From positions 496,001 to 560,000 of the forward strand of contig NZ_LVEJ01000010.1 in assembly GCF_001648775.1 (NCBI RefSeq): DNA of 64,000 bases, read 5' to 3'. Below the pieces are notes generated by a model that worked only from the letters and a program-made list of their open reading frames with translations, had not been told where the DNA came from and made no database searches. The position numbers and the translations under genes were made by a program. The stretch comes from Pseudomonas fluorescens (GTDB taxonomy: Bacteria; Pseudomonadota; Gammaproteobacteria; Pseudomonadales; Pseudomonadaceae). Below are positions 24,929-39,269 of the stretch, piece by piece. Position 1 is the stretch's first letter; each line of letters starts with the position of its first letter.

Positions 24929-25711
24929 GTGTCCAGCGATCCCAAGCGTCACGTTGTCGACGCACCCGTCATTCATCGCCTGCGGGTGCTGACGGTCAAT
25001 ACTCACAAAGGCTTTACCGCGCTGAATCGGCGTTTCATCCTCCCGGAACTGCGCGAAGCGGTGCGCAGTACCTCGGCGGATCTGGTGTTTCTGCAAGAAG
25101 TGGTGGGCGAACACGAACGCCATTCCAGCCGCTACAACGAATGGCCGCAAACCTCGCAGTACGAGTTCCTTGCCGACAGCATGTGGAGCGACTTTGCCTA
25201 CGGGCGTAACGCGGTGTATCCCGACGGCCATCACGGTAATGCCTTGCTGTCGAAATACCCGATTCGCGAATACCGTAACCTCGACGTTTCGATCACCGGC
25301 CCCGAGCGCCGAGGCTTGCTGCACTGCGTGCTGGATGTGCCAGGGCACGCCGAAGTGCATGCGATTTGTGTGCACTTGAGTTTGTTGGAAAGTCATCGCC
25401 AATTGCAGTTGCAATTGCTCTGTCAGTTGCTCGAATCGTTACCCGAAGATGCTCCGGTGATCATTGCCGGTGACTTCAATGACTGGCAATTGCAGGGCAA
25501 CGCCGCCCTCGCCCGTCGCGATTACTTGCATGAGGCTTTCGAGCGTCATCATGGGCGCCCGGCCAAGACCTATCCGGCGAGGTTTCCGTTGCTGCGCCTG
25601 GACCGCATTTATCTGCGCAACGCCAGCAGTCATGACCCGCGAATCCTTGGCAACAAGCCGTGGACGCATTTGTCCGATCACCTGCCGTTGGCGGTGGAAG
25701 TGCATCTTTAG
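24929..25711 (+). CDS. Endonuclease/exonuclease/phosphatase family protein
   Basis: 260 residues from a GTG at 24929 with AGGAGCG 5 bases upstream; earlier in-frame ATGs lie in REP DNA. The metal-dependent fold motifs are visible: LTVNTHKGF (start strand), LVFLQEV (metal Glu), IAGDFNDW (catalytic Asp and Asn) and [11 protein letters not shown] (catalytic Asp-His pair). Related proteins of the YbhP type accompany cardiolipin synthase genes in Proteobacteria, but no cls gene is present here. It may be a phosphodiesterase acting on lipid or nucleic acid; the substrate is unknown. There is no signal peptide. Confidence 0.88.
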   Translation: MSSDPKRHVVDAPVIHRLRVLTVNTHKGFTALNRRFILPELREAVRSTSADLVFLQEVVGEHERHSSRYNEWPQTSQYEFLADSMWSDFAYGRNAVYPDGHHGNALLSKYPIREYRNLDVSITGPERRGLLHCVLDVPGHAEVHAICVHLSLLESHRQLQLQLLCQLLESLPEDAPVIIAGDFNDWQLQGNAALARRDYLHEAFERHHGRPAKTYPARFPLLRLDRIYLRNASSHDPRILGNKPWTHLSDHLPLAVEVHL

Positions 25712-25905
25712 CGACGTGTTACGCGGGACCGCTCGTCAGTCGTTATGTCCAGAGGCGCAAATACCTTCTACACCTAATAGAGCTGAAGGATTGGCACTTC
25801 AAAACGTTAGGGTTCAGATCTCACGTAGTTGATTAGCTTCAGAGGTTTTTAGATCACGCACCCGTTCAAGGATGAATTCCCCTACCTGCACGGGAATTTG
25901 CAACG

Positions 25906-28443
25906 ATGCGCTCTATTCGATCTCTGAGGGTTTTACCTCGCCGTTTTATTTTGCCCGCCTCCCTCGTACTGCTCGCCAGCCCGCCGGCCTGGTCGAGTTG
26001 CGTGTTGACGCCCGGCCCCGGCAACGACGCGTTCAGCTGTGACAGTGGCAGCAGCGGCCCGTTGACCGACCTCTCAGGTAACAACAGCCTGACCCTCCCG
26101 GCCAACGGCAGCGGCCAGATCAACGGCAGCGTGAGCTTTGGCGCCGGCGCTGACCGGGTCGAGATCAATTCAGGTGTTATCACGGGTGCAGTCAACCAAG
26201 GTGCGGGCGTCGATGATTTCGTCATGACCGCAGGCACGCTGGGTTTTCTCGCCCAAGGCGACGGGCGCGACACCTTTTTAATGACCGGTGGCACCATCGT
26301 CGCGGCCTTCGAGGACGGTGACGTGGCACGCATGACCGGAGGCACCATCGGCCGGGTCGATATGAAGCTCGACAACAATATTTTCGACCTGTCGGGCGGG
26401 CAGATTCTCGGCAATCTGGTCACCGGTTTTGGCACCGACATCATCATCGTTTCCGGCGGTCGCATCGGTGGCAACATCAGTGTCAGCGGCGGTAACGACA
26501 GCATCACTGTGACCGGCGGGGACATCGTCGGCGAGATTCGCGCCAGTGTCGGTGATGACCGTTTGTTGTGGGACGGCGGCGGCATTATCCGTTCGGCAAT
26601 CCTGATGGACGTCGGCAATGACAGCGCCACCTTGCGCAATCTCGACGACAGCATTCTCGCGCTGACACCGAGCGTCGATGGCGGCGTCGGCACCGATACC
26701 CTGACCTTCGACAACAGCCGCACCGCCCTGCCCGCGCGTTTTATCAATTGGGAAAGCGTCAGCCTCAGCAACGGTTCGCAGCTGGATCTGGGCTCGTCCC
26801 GTTTGACACTCGGTGATGCTGGCAGCGGCACGGGTGTGTTGAACATCGACGCCAGCAGTGCGCTGTTCGCCACCCAAGGCGCGGTCACTTCTGCCGTGGC
26901 CGGTCAAGCGGTGACACTCAACAACGCCGGGATCATCGACCTGACCCGCAACAACAGCCGCAGCGACGACACCCTGACCGTGCAGGGCAACTACGTTGGT
27001 AACAGCGGTCAGTTGCTGTTGCAAAGCGTGGTCGGCGGCGATGATTCGCCGAGCGACAAACTGGTGGTCAACAATGGCAGCCTCAGCGGCGCCACGGTGA
27101 TAAGCGTCAGCAACCTCGGCGGGCCGGGTGGGCTGACTCAGGTCAACGGTATCCAACTGGTGCAGGCGCAAGGCAGCACGGTGACGACCGACAACGCCTT
27201 TACCCTGAGCGCACCGGTATCGGCCGGCGCTTATGACTACTACCTGTTCAAGGGCGGCGTCACGGCTGGCACTGAAAACAGTTGGTATTTGCGCTCGGCC
27301 GTGGTCGCACCGCAGGTCGTCAGCGTGCCGAACCCTGACCCGACGTTGCCGCCGCAGCTCGTGCCCGTGGTCGCGACACCGGTCGTGGCGGCGATCACAC
27401 CGATCGCCGCATCAGCGGGGCAACCCGCGCCGACGCTGCCCACGCTGCCGGTGCTGCCAGCCGCCATCGCGGGCGCCGAGCCGATTGCGCTGTACCGCCC
27501 GGAAGTACCGACCTGGTCAGTGTTGCCGCCCGCGGCGGCGCAACTGACGCTCAACGCGCTGGGGACCTTTCACGATCGCCAGGGCGATCAGCGTCTGCTG
27601 ACGGAAACCGGTGCATTCAGCGCCGGCTGGGGGCGTGTCTATGGCAAGAATCTCGAGCAGAGCTGGGCCGGCACGGTCACCCCGCGCCTGGACGGCTCAC
27701 TCAACGGCTTTCAGGTCGGCAATGATCTGTACAGCTCGCAGACCTCCGGCGGCCAGACCCAACGCGTCGGGTTCTTTGTCGGTCACAGCCGCTTGCAAGG
27801 TGACGTCGATGGGTTCAATGAGGGCTTCCAGCACAACAGCGCCGGCAAGATCAAACTCGAGGGCGACAGCTACGGCCTGTACTGGACGCTGACAGATCCG
27901 CACGGCGGCTACCTCGATACGGTGGTGATGGGCACCCGTTTCGACGGCGACAACCATTCCGATCGAGGAGTCAAACTCGACAATCGCGGGCATGCCCTGA
28001 CGTTGTCGGCAGAAGCCGGTTATCCGTTGCCAATTAATGACACCTGGGTGATCGAGCCACAGGCGCAGATCATCCACCAGAAAATCTCCCTCGACAGCCA
28101 GGACGACGGCGTCTCCAAAGTGTCGTTCGATTCCGACGGTGCGTGGACCGGTCGACTCGGCGCGCGCCTCAAGGGCCGTTATCAGCTCAGCGGGCTGCCC
28201 GTGGAACCCTATCTGCGCGCCAATCTGTGGAAGACCTTTTCCGGCACTGATTCGGTGACGTTTGGCGACAGTGATGTGATCACTACCGAACAGAAATCCT
28301 CGACCGCGGACATTGGCCTCGGCGTCGTGTTGACCCTGGACCGCGCCGTCAGTGTGTACGCGAGTACTGATTACAGCAGCAATATTGACAGTAACGACGT
28401 GCGCGGCGTGGTGGGCAATCTGGGGATTCGGGTGAGCTGGTAG
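25906..28443 (+). CDS. Autotransporter with beta-roll passenger (type Va)
   Basis: 845 residues. A signal peptide (LPASLVLLASPPAWSS) is followed by a passenger with repeated GG-rich turns (MTGGTIV, LSGGQILGNL, VSGGRIGGNI, VTGGDIVGEI; about residues 50-250) typical of a right-handed beta-helix. A Pro/Ala-rich stretch (about 465-525) links to the C-terminal beta-barrel (about 570-845), which ends in the aromatic LGIRVSW as outer-membrane proteins do. The ribosome site is weak (GGGA). The barrel is closely related to the shorter protein at 28766-29833. It is likely surface displayed, with adhesin- or pertactin-like passenger; activity unknown. Confidence 0.9.
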   Translation: MRSIRSLRVLPRRFILPASLVLLASPPAWSSCVLTPGPGNDAFSCDSGSSGPLTDLSGNNSLTLPANGSGQINGSVSFGAGADRVEINSGVITGAVNQGAGVDDFVMTAGTLGFLAQGDGRDTFLMTGGTIVAAFEDGDVARMTGGTIGRVDMKLDNNIFDLSGGQILGNLVTGFGTDIIIVSGGRIGGNISVSGGNDSITVTGGDIVGEIRASVGDDRLLWDGGGIIRSAILMDVGNDSATLRNLDDSILALTPSVDGGVGTDTLTFDNSRTALPARFINWESVSLSNGSQLDLGSSRLTLGDAGSGTGVLNIDASSALFATQGAVTSAVAGQAVTLNNAGIIDLTRNNSRSDDTLTVQGNYVGNSGQLLLQSVVGGDDSPSDKLVVNNGSLSGATVISVSNLGGPGGLTQVNGIQLVQAQGSTVTTDNAFTLSAPVSAGAYDYYLFKGGVTAGTENSWYLRSAVVAPQVVSVPNPDPTLPPQLVPVVATPVVAAITPIAASAGQPAPTLPTLPVLPAAIAGAEPIALYRPEVPTWSVLPPAAAQLTLNALGTFHDRQGDQRLLTETGAFSAGWGRVYGKNLEQSWAGTVTPRLDGSLNGFQVGNDLYSSQTSGGQTQRVGFFVGHSRLQGDVDGFNEGFQHNSAGKIKLEGDSYGLYWTLTDPHGGYLDTVVMGTRFDGDNHSDRGVKLDNRGHALTLSAEAGYPLPINDTWVIEPQAQIIHQKISLDSQDDGVSKVSFDSDGAWTGRLGARLKGRYQLSGLPVEPYLRANLWKTFSGTDSVTFGDSDVITTEQKSSTADIGLGVVLTLDRAVSVYASTDYSSNIDSNDVRGVVGNLGIRVSW

Positions 28444-28765
28444 ACCTTCTGTCGGCAATGGAAGCTTTCTACCTTGGGGCTTACGTCGCGTTTTTCCATA
28501 CAAACAACCACTTAGTTATGTGCAGAAAAACAAACGCTTGCAAAGCGTGATTTGCGGTGACCGCTCATCGTTCAATTTCTTGACGGGCGGGCACCGCTCT
28601 TCTTATCTCTACCTTACTACCCCCGGAATCACTGCCCGGGGCGAGCCTTCGGACACTCGCGAAATCGAGCGGCCACGGTTCGCCCCGCTCCATTCGGTCG
28701 CCCCTCGTTCGGGGTAGGAGAGACGCCACACAGAGAGAATGCATGCGCCTGCAAGGTAGACCTCC
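28444..28765. other. Intergenic region between the two autotransporter genes
   Basis: No gene seen. The GC-rich part (28620-28720) contains short inverted repeats such as CCCCTCGTTCGGGG (28700-28713). No convincing promoter or terminator. Confidence 0.4.
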
Positions 28766-29833
28766 ATGAAAACCTCATTCACCCCACACGAGATCAAAAT
28801 CACTTTCTGCACAGTGTCGAGTTCTATCTTGCTGTGCTCATCCATGGAGGCGCAGGCCGGTCCTGCGGCGGATGAAACCACGCCTTGGTATCGCGCGGAT
28901 GTGCCGGTGATGACCCTGCCCACTACCGTCATCACGCCAGAACCGCAGCGCTTCAGTCCGCGTCCGGATCTGCAAGGCACACGGCTGATCACCGAAGACC
29001 TCGCGCCTTCGGCGTGGGATGAGTTGTATGGGCGCAGCGCGCGTCAGGCGCAAACCGATGTGCTGTCCTCGGGTTTCGCCACACCGGGCAGCGGCGATTT
29101 CAAAGGTCCGGCGGTGCTCACACTGCAAAGCGCCAGCCATACCCAGAAGATCGGTTTGATTGGCGGCCTCAACCAGATTCAGGCAAACGGCAACGGCCTG
29201 ATCACTACCCGCGGCCTCGCCGACCCGACCCGCGACACCCTGAACTTGCAGGGCCAGAGCCTTGGCGCTTATTACAGCCTGATCGGTGCTCAGGGCTGGC
29301 ATGTCGATCTGTCGGCCAGCGGTGGCCGGGTCAGCGGTTTCAGCCGCAACGAACAAGGCGCCCGGCAAGCCACCGAAGGCAGCGCGCTGACCTTCTCGGT
29401 GGAGGGTGGTTATCCGATTGGCTTGAGTGAGAACTGGGTGGTCGAACCGCAGGCGCAATTGATCAACCAGCGGATTACCGTCGATACGCCGTACGCCGGC
29501 TCCGGCAACGCCTCGTCGACCGACCTGAGCGCATGGAGCGGCCGTGTCGGTGCACGTTTGAAAGGCAGTTATGACTTGAACGGTCTGCCGGTCGAACCCT
29601 ACGTGCGCACCAACCTCTGGCACACGGTGTACACCGGCAGCACGGTGACACTGGATCAGGTCGACAAGATCAGCAGCAGCCGCAAATCCTCGACCGTGGA
29701 GCTGGGCCTGGGTTTGGTGGCGCGGGTGACGCCGGCGGTGAGCCTGTATGTGAGCGCGGATTACAGCAGTGATGTCGATGACAATGATTTGAACGGGATT
29801 ATTGGCAGCCTGGGGGTGCGGATGCGTTGGTGA
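28766..29833 (+). CDS. Autotransporter-type outer-membrane barrel without passenger
   Basis: 355 residues. The N-terminal 32 residues look like a long signal (ITFCTVSSSILLCSSMEAQAG), then about 65 residues of linker, then a beta-barrel of about 255 residues ending GSLGVRMRW. The barrel matches that of the preceding autotransporter (VVEPQAQLINQRI, GRVGARLKG, YDLNGLPVEPYVRTNLW, SSTVELGLGLV). The beta-helix passenger is missing. Either it is a derived stand-alone barrel or a duplication that lost its passenger; the frame is intact and the GC bias normal, so it is probably functional. It may interact with or modulate its neighbour (inference). Confidence 0.87.
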   Translation: MKTSFTPHEIKITFCTVSSSILLCSSMEAQAGPAADETTPWYRADVPVMTLPTTVITPEPQRFSPRPDLQGTRLITEDLAPSAWDELYGRSARQAQTDVLSSGFATPGSGDFKGPAVLTLQSASHTQKIGLIGGLNQIQANGNGLITTRGLADPTRDTLNLQGQSLGAYYSLIGAQGWHVDLSASGGRVSGFSRNEQGARQATEGSALTFSVEGGYPIGLSENWVVEPQAQLINQRITVDTPYAGSGNASSTDLSAWSGRVGARLKGSYDLNGLPVEPYVRTNLWHTVYTGSTVTLDQVDKISSSRKSSTVELGLGLVARVTPAVSLYVSADYSSDVDDNDLNGIIGSLGVRMRW

Positions 29834-29852
29834 GCGTCAGGTTACCGAAGAT

Positions 29853-29947
29853 CCCTGTGGGAGCGAGCTTGCTCGCGAAAGCGGTTGAGCATTCAACATC
29901 ATCGTTGACTGACAAACCGCCTTCGCGAGCAAGCTCGCTCCCACAGG
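29853..29947. repeat. REPIN
   Basis: Inverted REP pair between the convergent autotransporter and glgB genes; it may act as a bidirectional end. Confidence 0.9.
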
Positions 29948-29964
29948 TTTTACTGTGCCTTGGA

Positions 29965-32196
<2,232 letters not shown>

Positions 32197-32198
32197 GA

Positions 32199-35540
<3,342 letters not shown>

Positions 35541-35606
35541 GTGAAACTCCTGTTCAATTCTAGAAAAAACGTGAGCCGATCACCTGACTCCAATTCAATG
35601 AGCAAC

Positions 35607-35699
35607 CTGTGGGAGCGAGCCTGCTCGCGAATGCGGATTAACATTCAGCAAAAGTGTCGCCTGCCAAATTGCTTTCGCGAGCAGGCTCGCTCCCACAGG
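35607..35699. repeat. REPIN between glgE and treS
   Basis: Inverted REP pair inside what is otherwise an operon. It may tune the relative stability of the glgE and treS mRNA segments. Confidence 0.9.
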
Positions 35700-35709
35700 G
35701 GTTCTGTGT

Positions 35710-37704
35710 TCAGGCAGTGATTCGCCAGATTCCAAACGGCTGGTACGCCGGGTCCAGGCGCATGAACTGATACTTGCCATGCCAGTCCCAGCGATGCCCG
35801 TTCATCAAGTCTTCGCCATGGGTTGTCGCGTCATCCGGCAGGCCCATTTCCCACAGCGGCAGTTCGAAATTCGCTTCCTGCACGTTATGCGGATCAAGGC
35901 TGACCGCGACCAGAATGAAGTTGCTGCCGTCAAAGCTGCGCTTGCCGAAATACAGAATGTTGTCGTTCCAGGCGTTGTAGACCTTCAGCCCCAGATGCGT
36001 GTGCAGCGCCGGGTTCTGCCGGCGGATGCGGTTGAGCTGGGCGATCTCGGCAATGATGTTGCCGGGCGCGGTGAAGTCGCGGACGCGGATTTCGTATTTC
36101 TCCGAATCGAGGTATTCCTCTTTGCCCGGCACCGGCGCCGACTCGCACAGTTCATAACCCGAATACATGCCCCACAACCCCGAGCCCATGGTCGCCAGCG
36201 CTGCGCGAATCAAGAAGCCCGGGCGTCCCGATTCATGCAGGAATGGCGGGTTGATGTCCGGTGTATTGACGAAGAAGTTCGGCCGGTAGCACTCGCGCCA
36301 TGGCGATTCATTCAGTTCAGTGAAATACGTCGCCAGCTCAGCCTTGCTATTGCGCCAGGTGAAATAGGTGTAGCTCTGCGTGTAACCGACCTTGCCGAGG
36401 CGCGCCATCATCGCCGGTGTGGTGAAGGCTTCGGCGAGGAAGATCACTTCCGGGTACAGCGCGCGAACGTCGGCAATCAGCCATTGCCAGAACGGCAGCG
36501 GCTTGGTGTGCGGGTTGTCGACACGGAAAATCTTCACGCCTTCCTCAACCCAGCCGATGACGATGTTACGCAGCTCGACCCACAGGCTCGGAATCGCTTC
36601 CGGCGCGTAGAAGTCGACGTTGACGATGTCCTGATATTTCTTCGGCGGGTTTTCCGCGTATTTAATCGTGCCGTCCGGCCGCCAGTTGAACCAGCCCGGG
36701 TGCTGCTTGAGCCACGGGTGATCCTGGGAGCACTGAATGGCGAAATCGAGGGCGATCTCCAGGCCATGATCAGCGGCCGCCGCGACCAGTCGCCGGAAGT
36801 CTTCGCGAGTGCCGAGTTGCGAGTGAATCGCCTCGTGGCCACCCTCCTCGCTGCCGATCGCATAAGGACTGCCCGGATCCTCCGGCCCCGCCGTCAGGGA
36901 ATTGTTGCGGCCCTTGCGATGGGCGCGGCCGATCGGGTGGATCGGCGTGAAGTACAGCACGTCGAAACCCATGTCCTGAATCATCGGCAGGCGCGCGTGC
37001 ACATCATTAAAGGTGCCGTGACGGTGCGGATCGTCGGTGATCGAGCGCGGAAACAGTTCATACCAACTGGCGAACTCGGCCAGTTCACGCTCGACGTCCA
37101 TGGGGAACTCGGCACTCACGCTCAGGTAAGCGCGGTGATCGGCCTGCGCCATCAACTGCGCACTGCGCGAGTGCAGAAACAGCGCGACCTGCTCGGTTTC
37201 GAGCAACCCGGACAGTTCGTGGTGCAACGCGGCCAATTGCTCGCTGAGCTGACCTTCGCTGCGTTCGGCGGCCTGTTGCACCATCGTTCGGCCTTCTTGT
37301 AGCTCTAGCGAAACCGGTACGGCGGCGGTGTGTTTCTTCTCCAGTTCATACTGAAAACTGGCGAAATGGTCGATCCACGCCTCGATGCAATACAGAAAAC
37401 GGCCCTGATGCTCGGGACGGAACTGTCCTTGCCAACCATTATTGCCCTGGTCGGACATGACCTCGCTTTGCCAGGTCTCTTCGCCTTCTTCACGCCAGCG
37501 AATGCGCACTGCGAGTTTGTCGTGACCGTCGGCAAACACCTTGCTGGTCACCACGACGTCGCGGCCGGCGATCGACTTCACCGCGAACTGCCCGCCATCC
37601 AGGGTCGGCATGGTGTTTTCGATGGCGATGCGCGGCAACAGCAACGCCTGCGACAGCGGCATGTGCGGGTTGTAGCTCAGTTCAGAGGGTTTTTCAGCAG
37701 TCAT
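35710..37704 (-). CDS. glgE: Alpha-1,4-glucan:maltose-1-phosphate maltosyltransferase GlgE
   Basis: GH13 enzyme extending alpha-glucan with maltose-1-phosphate. 664 residues from the ATG at 37704, chosen because GGAGAG lies 7 bases before it; a start at 37761 is in frame but lacks a ribosome site. N-terminal sandwich domain, then the barrel with VDVLYFTPIHPIGRAHRKG-like segment (starting FDVLYFTPIH), the nucleophile in IFRVDNPHTKPLPFW (about residue 396) and the acid in FLAEAFTTPAMM (about 423). It heads glgE-treS-glgB, the GlgE route from trehalose to branched glucan. Confidence 0.95.
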   Translation of the reverse strand: MTAEKPSELSYNPHMPLSQALLLPRIAIENTMPTLDGGQFAVKSIAGRDVVVTSKVFADGHDKLAVRIRWREEGEETWQSEVMSDQGNNGWQGQFRPEHQGRFLYCIEAWIDHFASFQYELEKKHTAAVPVSLELQEGRTMVQQAAERSEGQLSEQLAALHHELSGLLETEQVALFLHSRSAQLMAQADHRAYLSVSAEFPMDVERELAEFASWYELFPRSITDDPHRHGTFNDVHARLPMIQDMGFDVLYFTPIHPIGRAHRKGRNNSLTAGPEDPGSPYAIGSEEGGHEAIHSQLGTREDFRRLVAAAADHGLEIALDFAIQCSQDHPWLKQHPGWFNWRPDGTIKYAENPPKKYQDIVNVDFYAPEAIPSLWVELRNIVIGWVEEGVKIFRVDNPHTKPLPFWQWLIADVRALYPEVIFLAEAFTTPAMMARLGKVGYTQSYTYFTWRNSKAELATYFTELNESPWRECYRPNFFVNTPDINPPFLHESGRPGFLIRAALATMGSGLWGMYSGYELCESAPVPGKEEYLDSEKYEIRVRDFTAPGNIIAEIAQLNRIRRQNPALHTHLGLKVYNAWNDNILYFGKRSFDGSNFILVAVSLDPHNVQEANFELPLWEMGLPDDATTHGEDLMNGHRWDWHGKYQFMRLDPAYQPFGIWRITA

Positions 37705-37794
37705 TGAGCATCTCTCCTTAACGCCCAAAGGACGCTCTTGTGCCGGGGTCAGTGTTCGCAACGCAGCGCCTGCCCCGGAATGAACTCACTTAGG

Positions 37795-37823
37795 TTCCGA
37801 GCGACCGCCGCGGGGAAAAGTTC
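37795..37823 (-). promoter_or_regulatory. Candidate AlgU (sigma-22)-type promoter for glgE
   Basis: On the minus strand GAACTT (37823-37818) and TCGGAA (37800-37795) are 17 bases apart, close to the envelope-stress sigma consensus GAACTT-N16/17-TCTGA. It lies about 91 bases before the glgE start. AlgU control of trehalose genes would fit osmotic stress, but the -10 match is imperfect. Confidence 0.35.
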
Positions 37824-37922
37824 AGATGAAATTGTCGTGTCAGAAAAGCGGATCGAATGGCGCACGAGGTGGTCAACTCACTTAAGCACTTCTCACGCCA
37901 TGTGCCACACGGAGGTCATCAG

Positions 37923-38081
37923 ATGACTATCCCGATCCCGGCGGAAACGCCCGATCCGAACATCGACAAACCCACCCTGCCCGAGACGGAACCGCAACCG
38001 ATCCCCGAGCAGGAGCCGCCGGGTACCACGCCACCGCCCAAAGAAGAACCGCCGAGCACGATGCCCCCCGTTATCGTGTAA
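37923..38081 (+). CDS. Small proline-rich protein
   Basis: 52 residues, about one third Pro plus Glu (PETEPQPIPEQEPPG then PPPKEEPPS), acidic, no signal peptide or membrane segment. The start at 37923 is supported by GGAGG 8 bases upstream, so translation is plausible despite the small size. It is divergent from glgE, sharing a 218-base intergenic region. I do not recognise the family; it is likely disordered. Confidence 0.6.
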   Translation: MTIPIPAETPDPNIDKPTLPETEPQPIPEQEPPGTTPPPKEEPPSTMPPVIV

Positions 38082-38087
38082 CTGAAA

Positions 38088-38179
38088 GTGTGGGAGCTTG
38101 CCTGCAAGCGATGAGGCCAGGTCAGTCAACCGCTGCATCGTCTGATGCGCCGCCATCGCCAGCAGGCTGGCTCCCACAA
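38088..38179. repeat. Variant REP pair
   Basis: GTGGGAGCTTGCCTGCAAGCGATG ... CATCGCCAGCAGGCTGGCTCCCAC: a different REP subtype from the GCGAGC class elsewhere in the window. Confidence 0.75.
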
Positions 38180-38186
38180 CGATCAT

Positions 38187-38699
38187 TCAGTGGTCATCCG
38201 TCTTCTGCTCTTTACTTTCGAAGAGCTTCACGATGCGCGGCATCACGCTGAAGATCGCCAGTGCCAGCAAGGTACTGAGCAACGCCGTCGCCTCTTTGCC
38301 CAACCCTGCTGCCACACCGATGGCCGCCGTCATCCAAAGCCCCGCTGCAGTGGTCAGGCCTTTGACATGGCCTTCGTCACCTTCAGGGTTTTTCAGGATT
38401 GTGCCAGCCCCCAGAAAGCCGATCCCGGCGATCACCCCCTGCAACACCCGACTCATCGCATTCGATTCCGCCCCCGAGGTCTGCGGCACCAGCACAAACA
38501 GCGCCGCCCCGAGCGCCACCAGCATATGCGTGCGCACCCCGGCAGCCTTGCCTTTGTGCTCGCGTTCAAAACCGAGAATGCCGCCGAGCACCGCCGCCAT
38601 GAGCAGGCGCACAGTGATCCGGGTCAATTGCGAGGCATCGCCGATGTCGGCGAATTCTGTTTGCAGGGTTTCCCACACTTCATGCCACCACGCGTTCAT
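38187..38699 (-). CDS. MgtC/SapB family membrane protein
   Basis: 170 residues from the ATG at 38699 (AAGGA upstream). Hydrophobic segments are at about residues 30-45, 60-75, 90-105 and 115-150. LGGILGFEREHKGKAAGVRTHMLVALGAALF is interrupted by the family's conserved basic loop, and GIGFLGAGTI and GLTTAAGLWMTAAIG are typical MgtC/SapB motifs. These inner-membrane proteins are tied to low-magnesium growth and, in pathogens, modulation of ATP synthase. It ends with a short charged tail. The C-terminal domain of long MgtC proteins is absent, so this is the short SapB-like form. Confidence 0.92.
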   Translation of the reverse strand: MNAWWHEVWETLQTEFADIGDASQLTRITVRLLMAAVLGGILGFEREHKGKAAGVRTHMLVALGAALFVLVPQTSGAESNAMSRVLQGVIAGIGFLGAGTILKNPEGDEGHVKGLTTAAGLWMTAAIGVAAGLGKEATALLSTLLALAIFSVMPRIVKLFESKEQKTDDH

Positions 38700-38825
38700 C
38701 GTGCAGTCCTTGTTGTTTTGGCTCGATAGACGATGGACAACGGCGACCATTAATCGGTTGCGCAGAACGATCGTCGACGCGTGCGCCCTAACCTTGCAGA
38801 CCTCCCTGAAAAAAGGACTGCTCCC

Positions 38826-39074
38826 ATGCCTCTTCGAGTCGATGAATCCAATCCCGAGCAAAAAGTGTGTTTTTTCACTGTCGAGAATGGCGAGGAAATT
38901 CGCATTTGCGACACTCTGGAAGTCAAAACCGATAGCGACAAAGCCATGTCCTTCGTGGAAATCGAAGGCAGGCGCGTCTACGTCACCGAAGCAGAAGCCG
39001 ACGCGCTGACCGTTGCAGGCGCCAGGGACGGTCGCAAGCATTTGAAGGCCGACGAGAGTGATTCGGTGATTTGA
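38826..39074 (+). CDS. DUF3203-like small protein
   Basis: 82 residues from the ATG at 38826, with AAGGA 8 bases upstream. It is acidic and beta-rich: EQKVCFFTVENGEEIRIC, FVEIEGRRVYVTEAEADALTVAGA, KADESDSVI. It fits a small Pseudomonas family that I recall as DUF3203; function unknown. It is divergent from mgtC with 126 bases between the starts. No signal peptide. Confidence 0.75.
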   Translation: MPLRVDESNPEQKVCFFTVENGEEIRICDTLEVKTDSDKAMSFVEIEGRRVYVTEAEADALTVAGARDGRKHLKADESDSVI

Positions 39075-39269
39075 CTGACCTTGATCAACACCCCGCGCAA
39101 ACGTCTGCGATAGGCGTTTGCGCCTTTATCTGCGGGCTGCTTCAAGTTGTCGCAGGCGCTGCTGAAAATCGCATCTGATCCGCTTTTTATTGAAATACCT
39201 GAGTCTGTTATGCAAACAGATCGGCGCTCATAGTGCATTGGCCTGATGGAGGCTGATGAGCGACTAACC

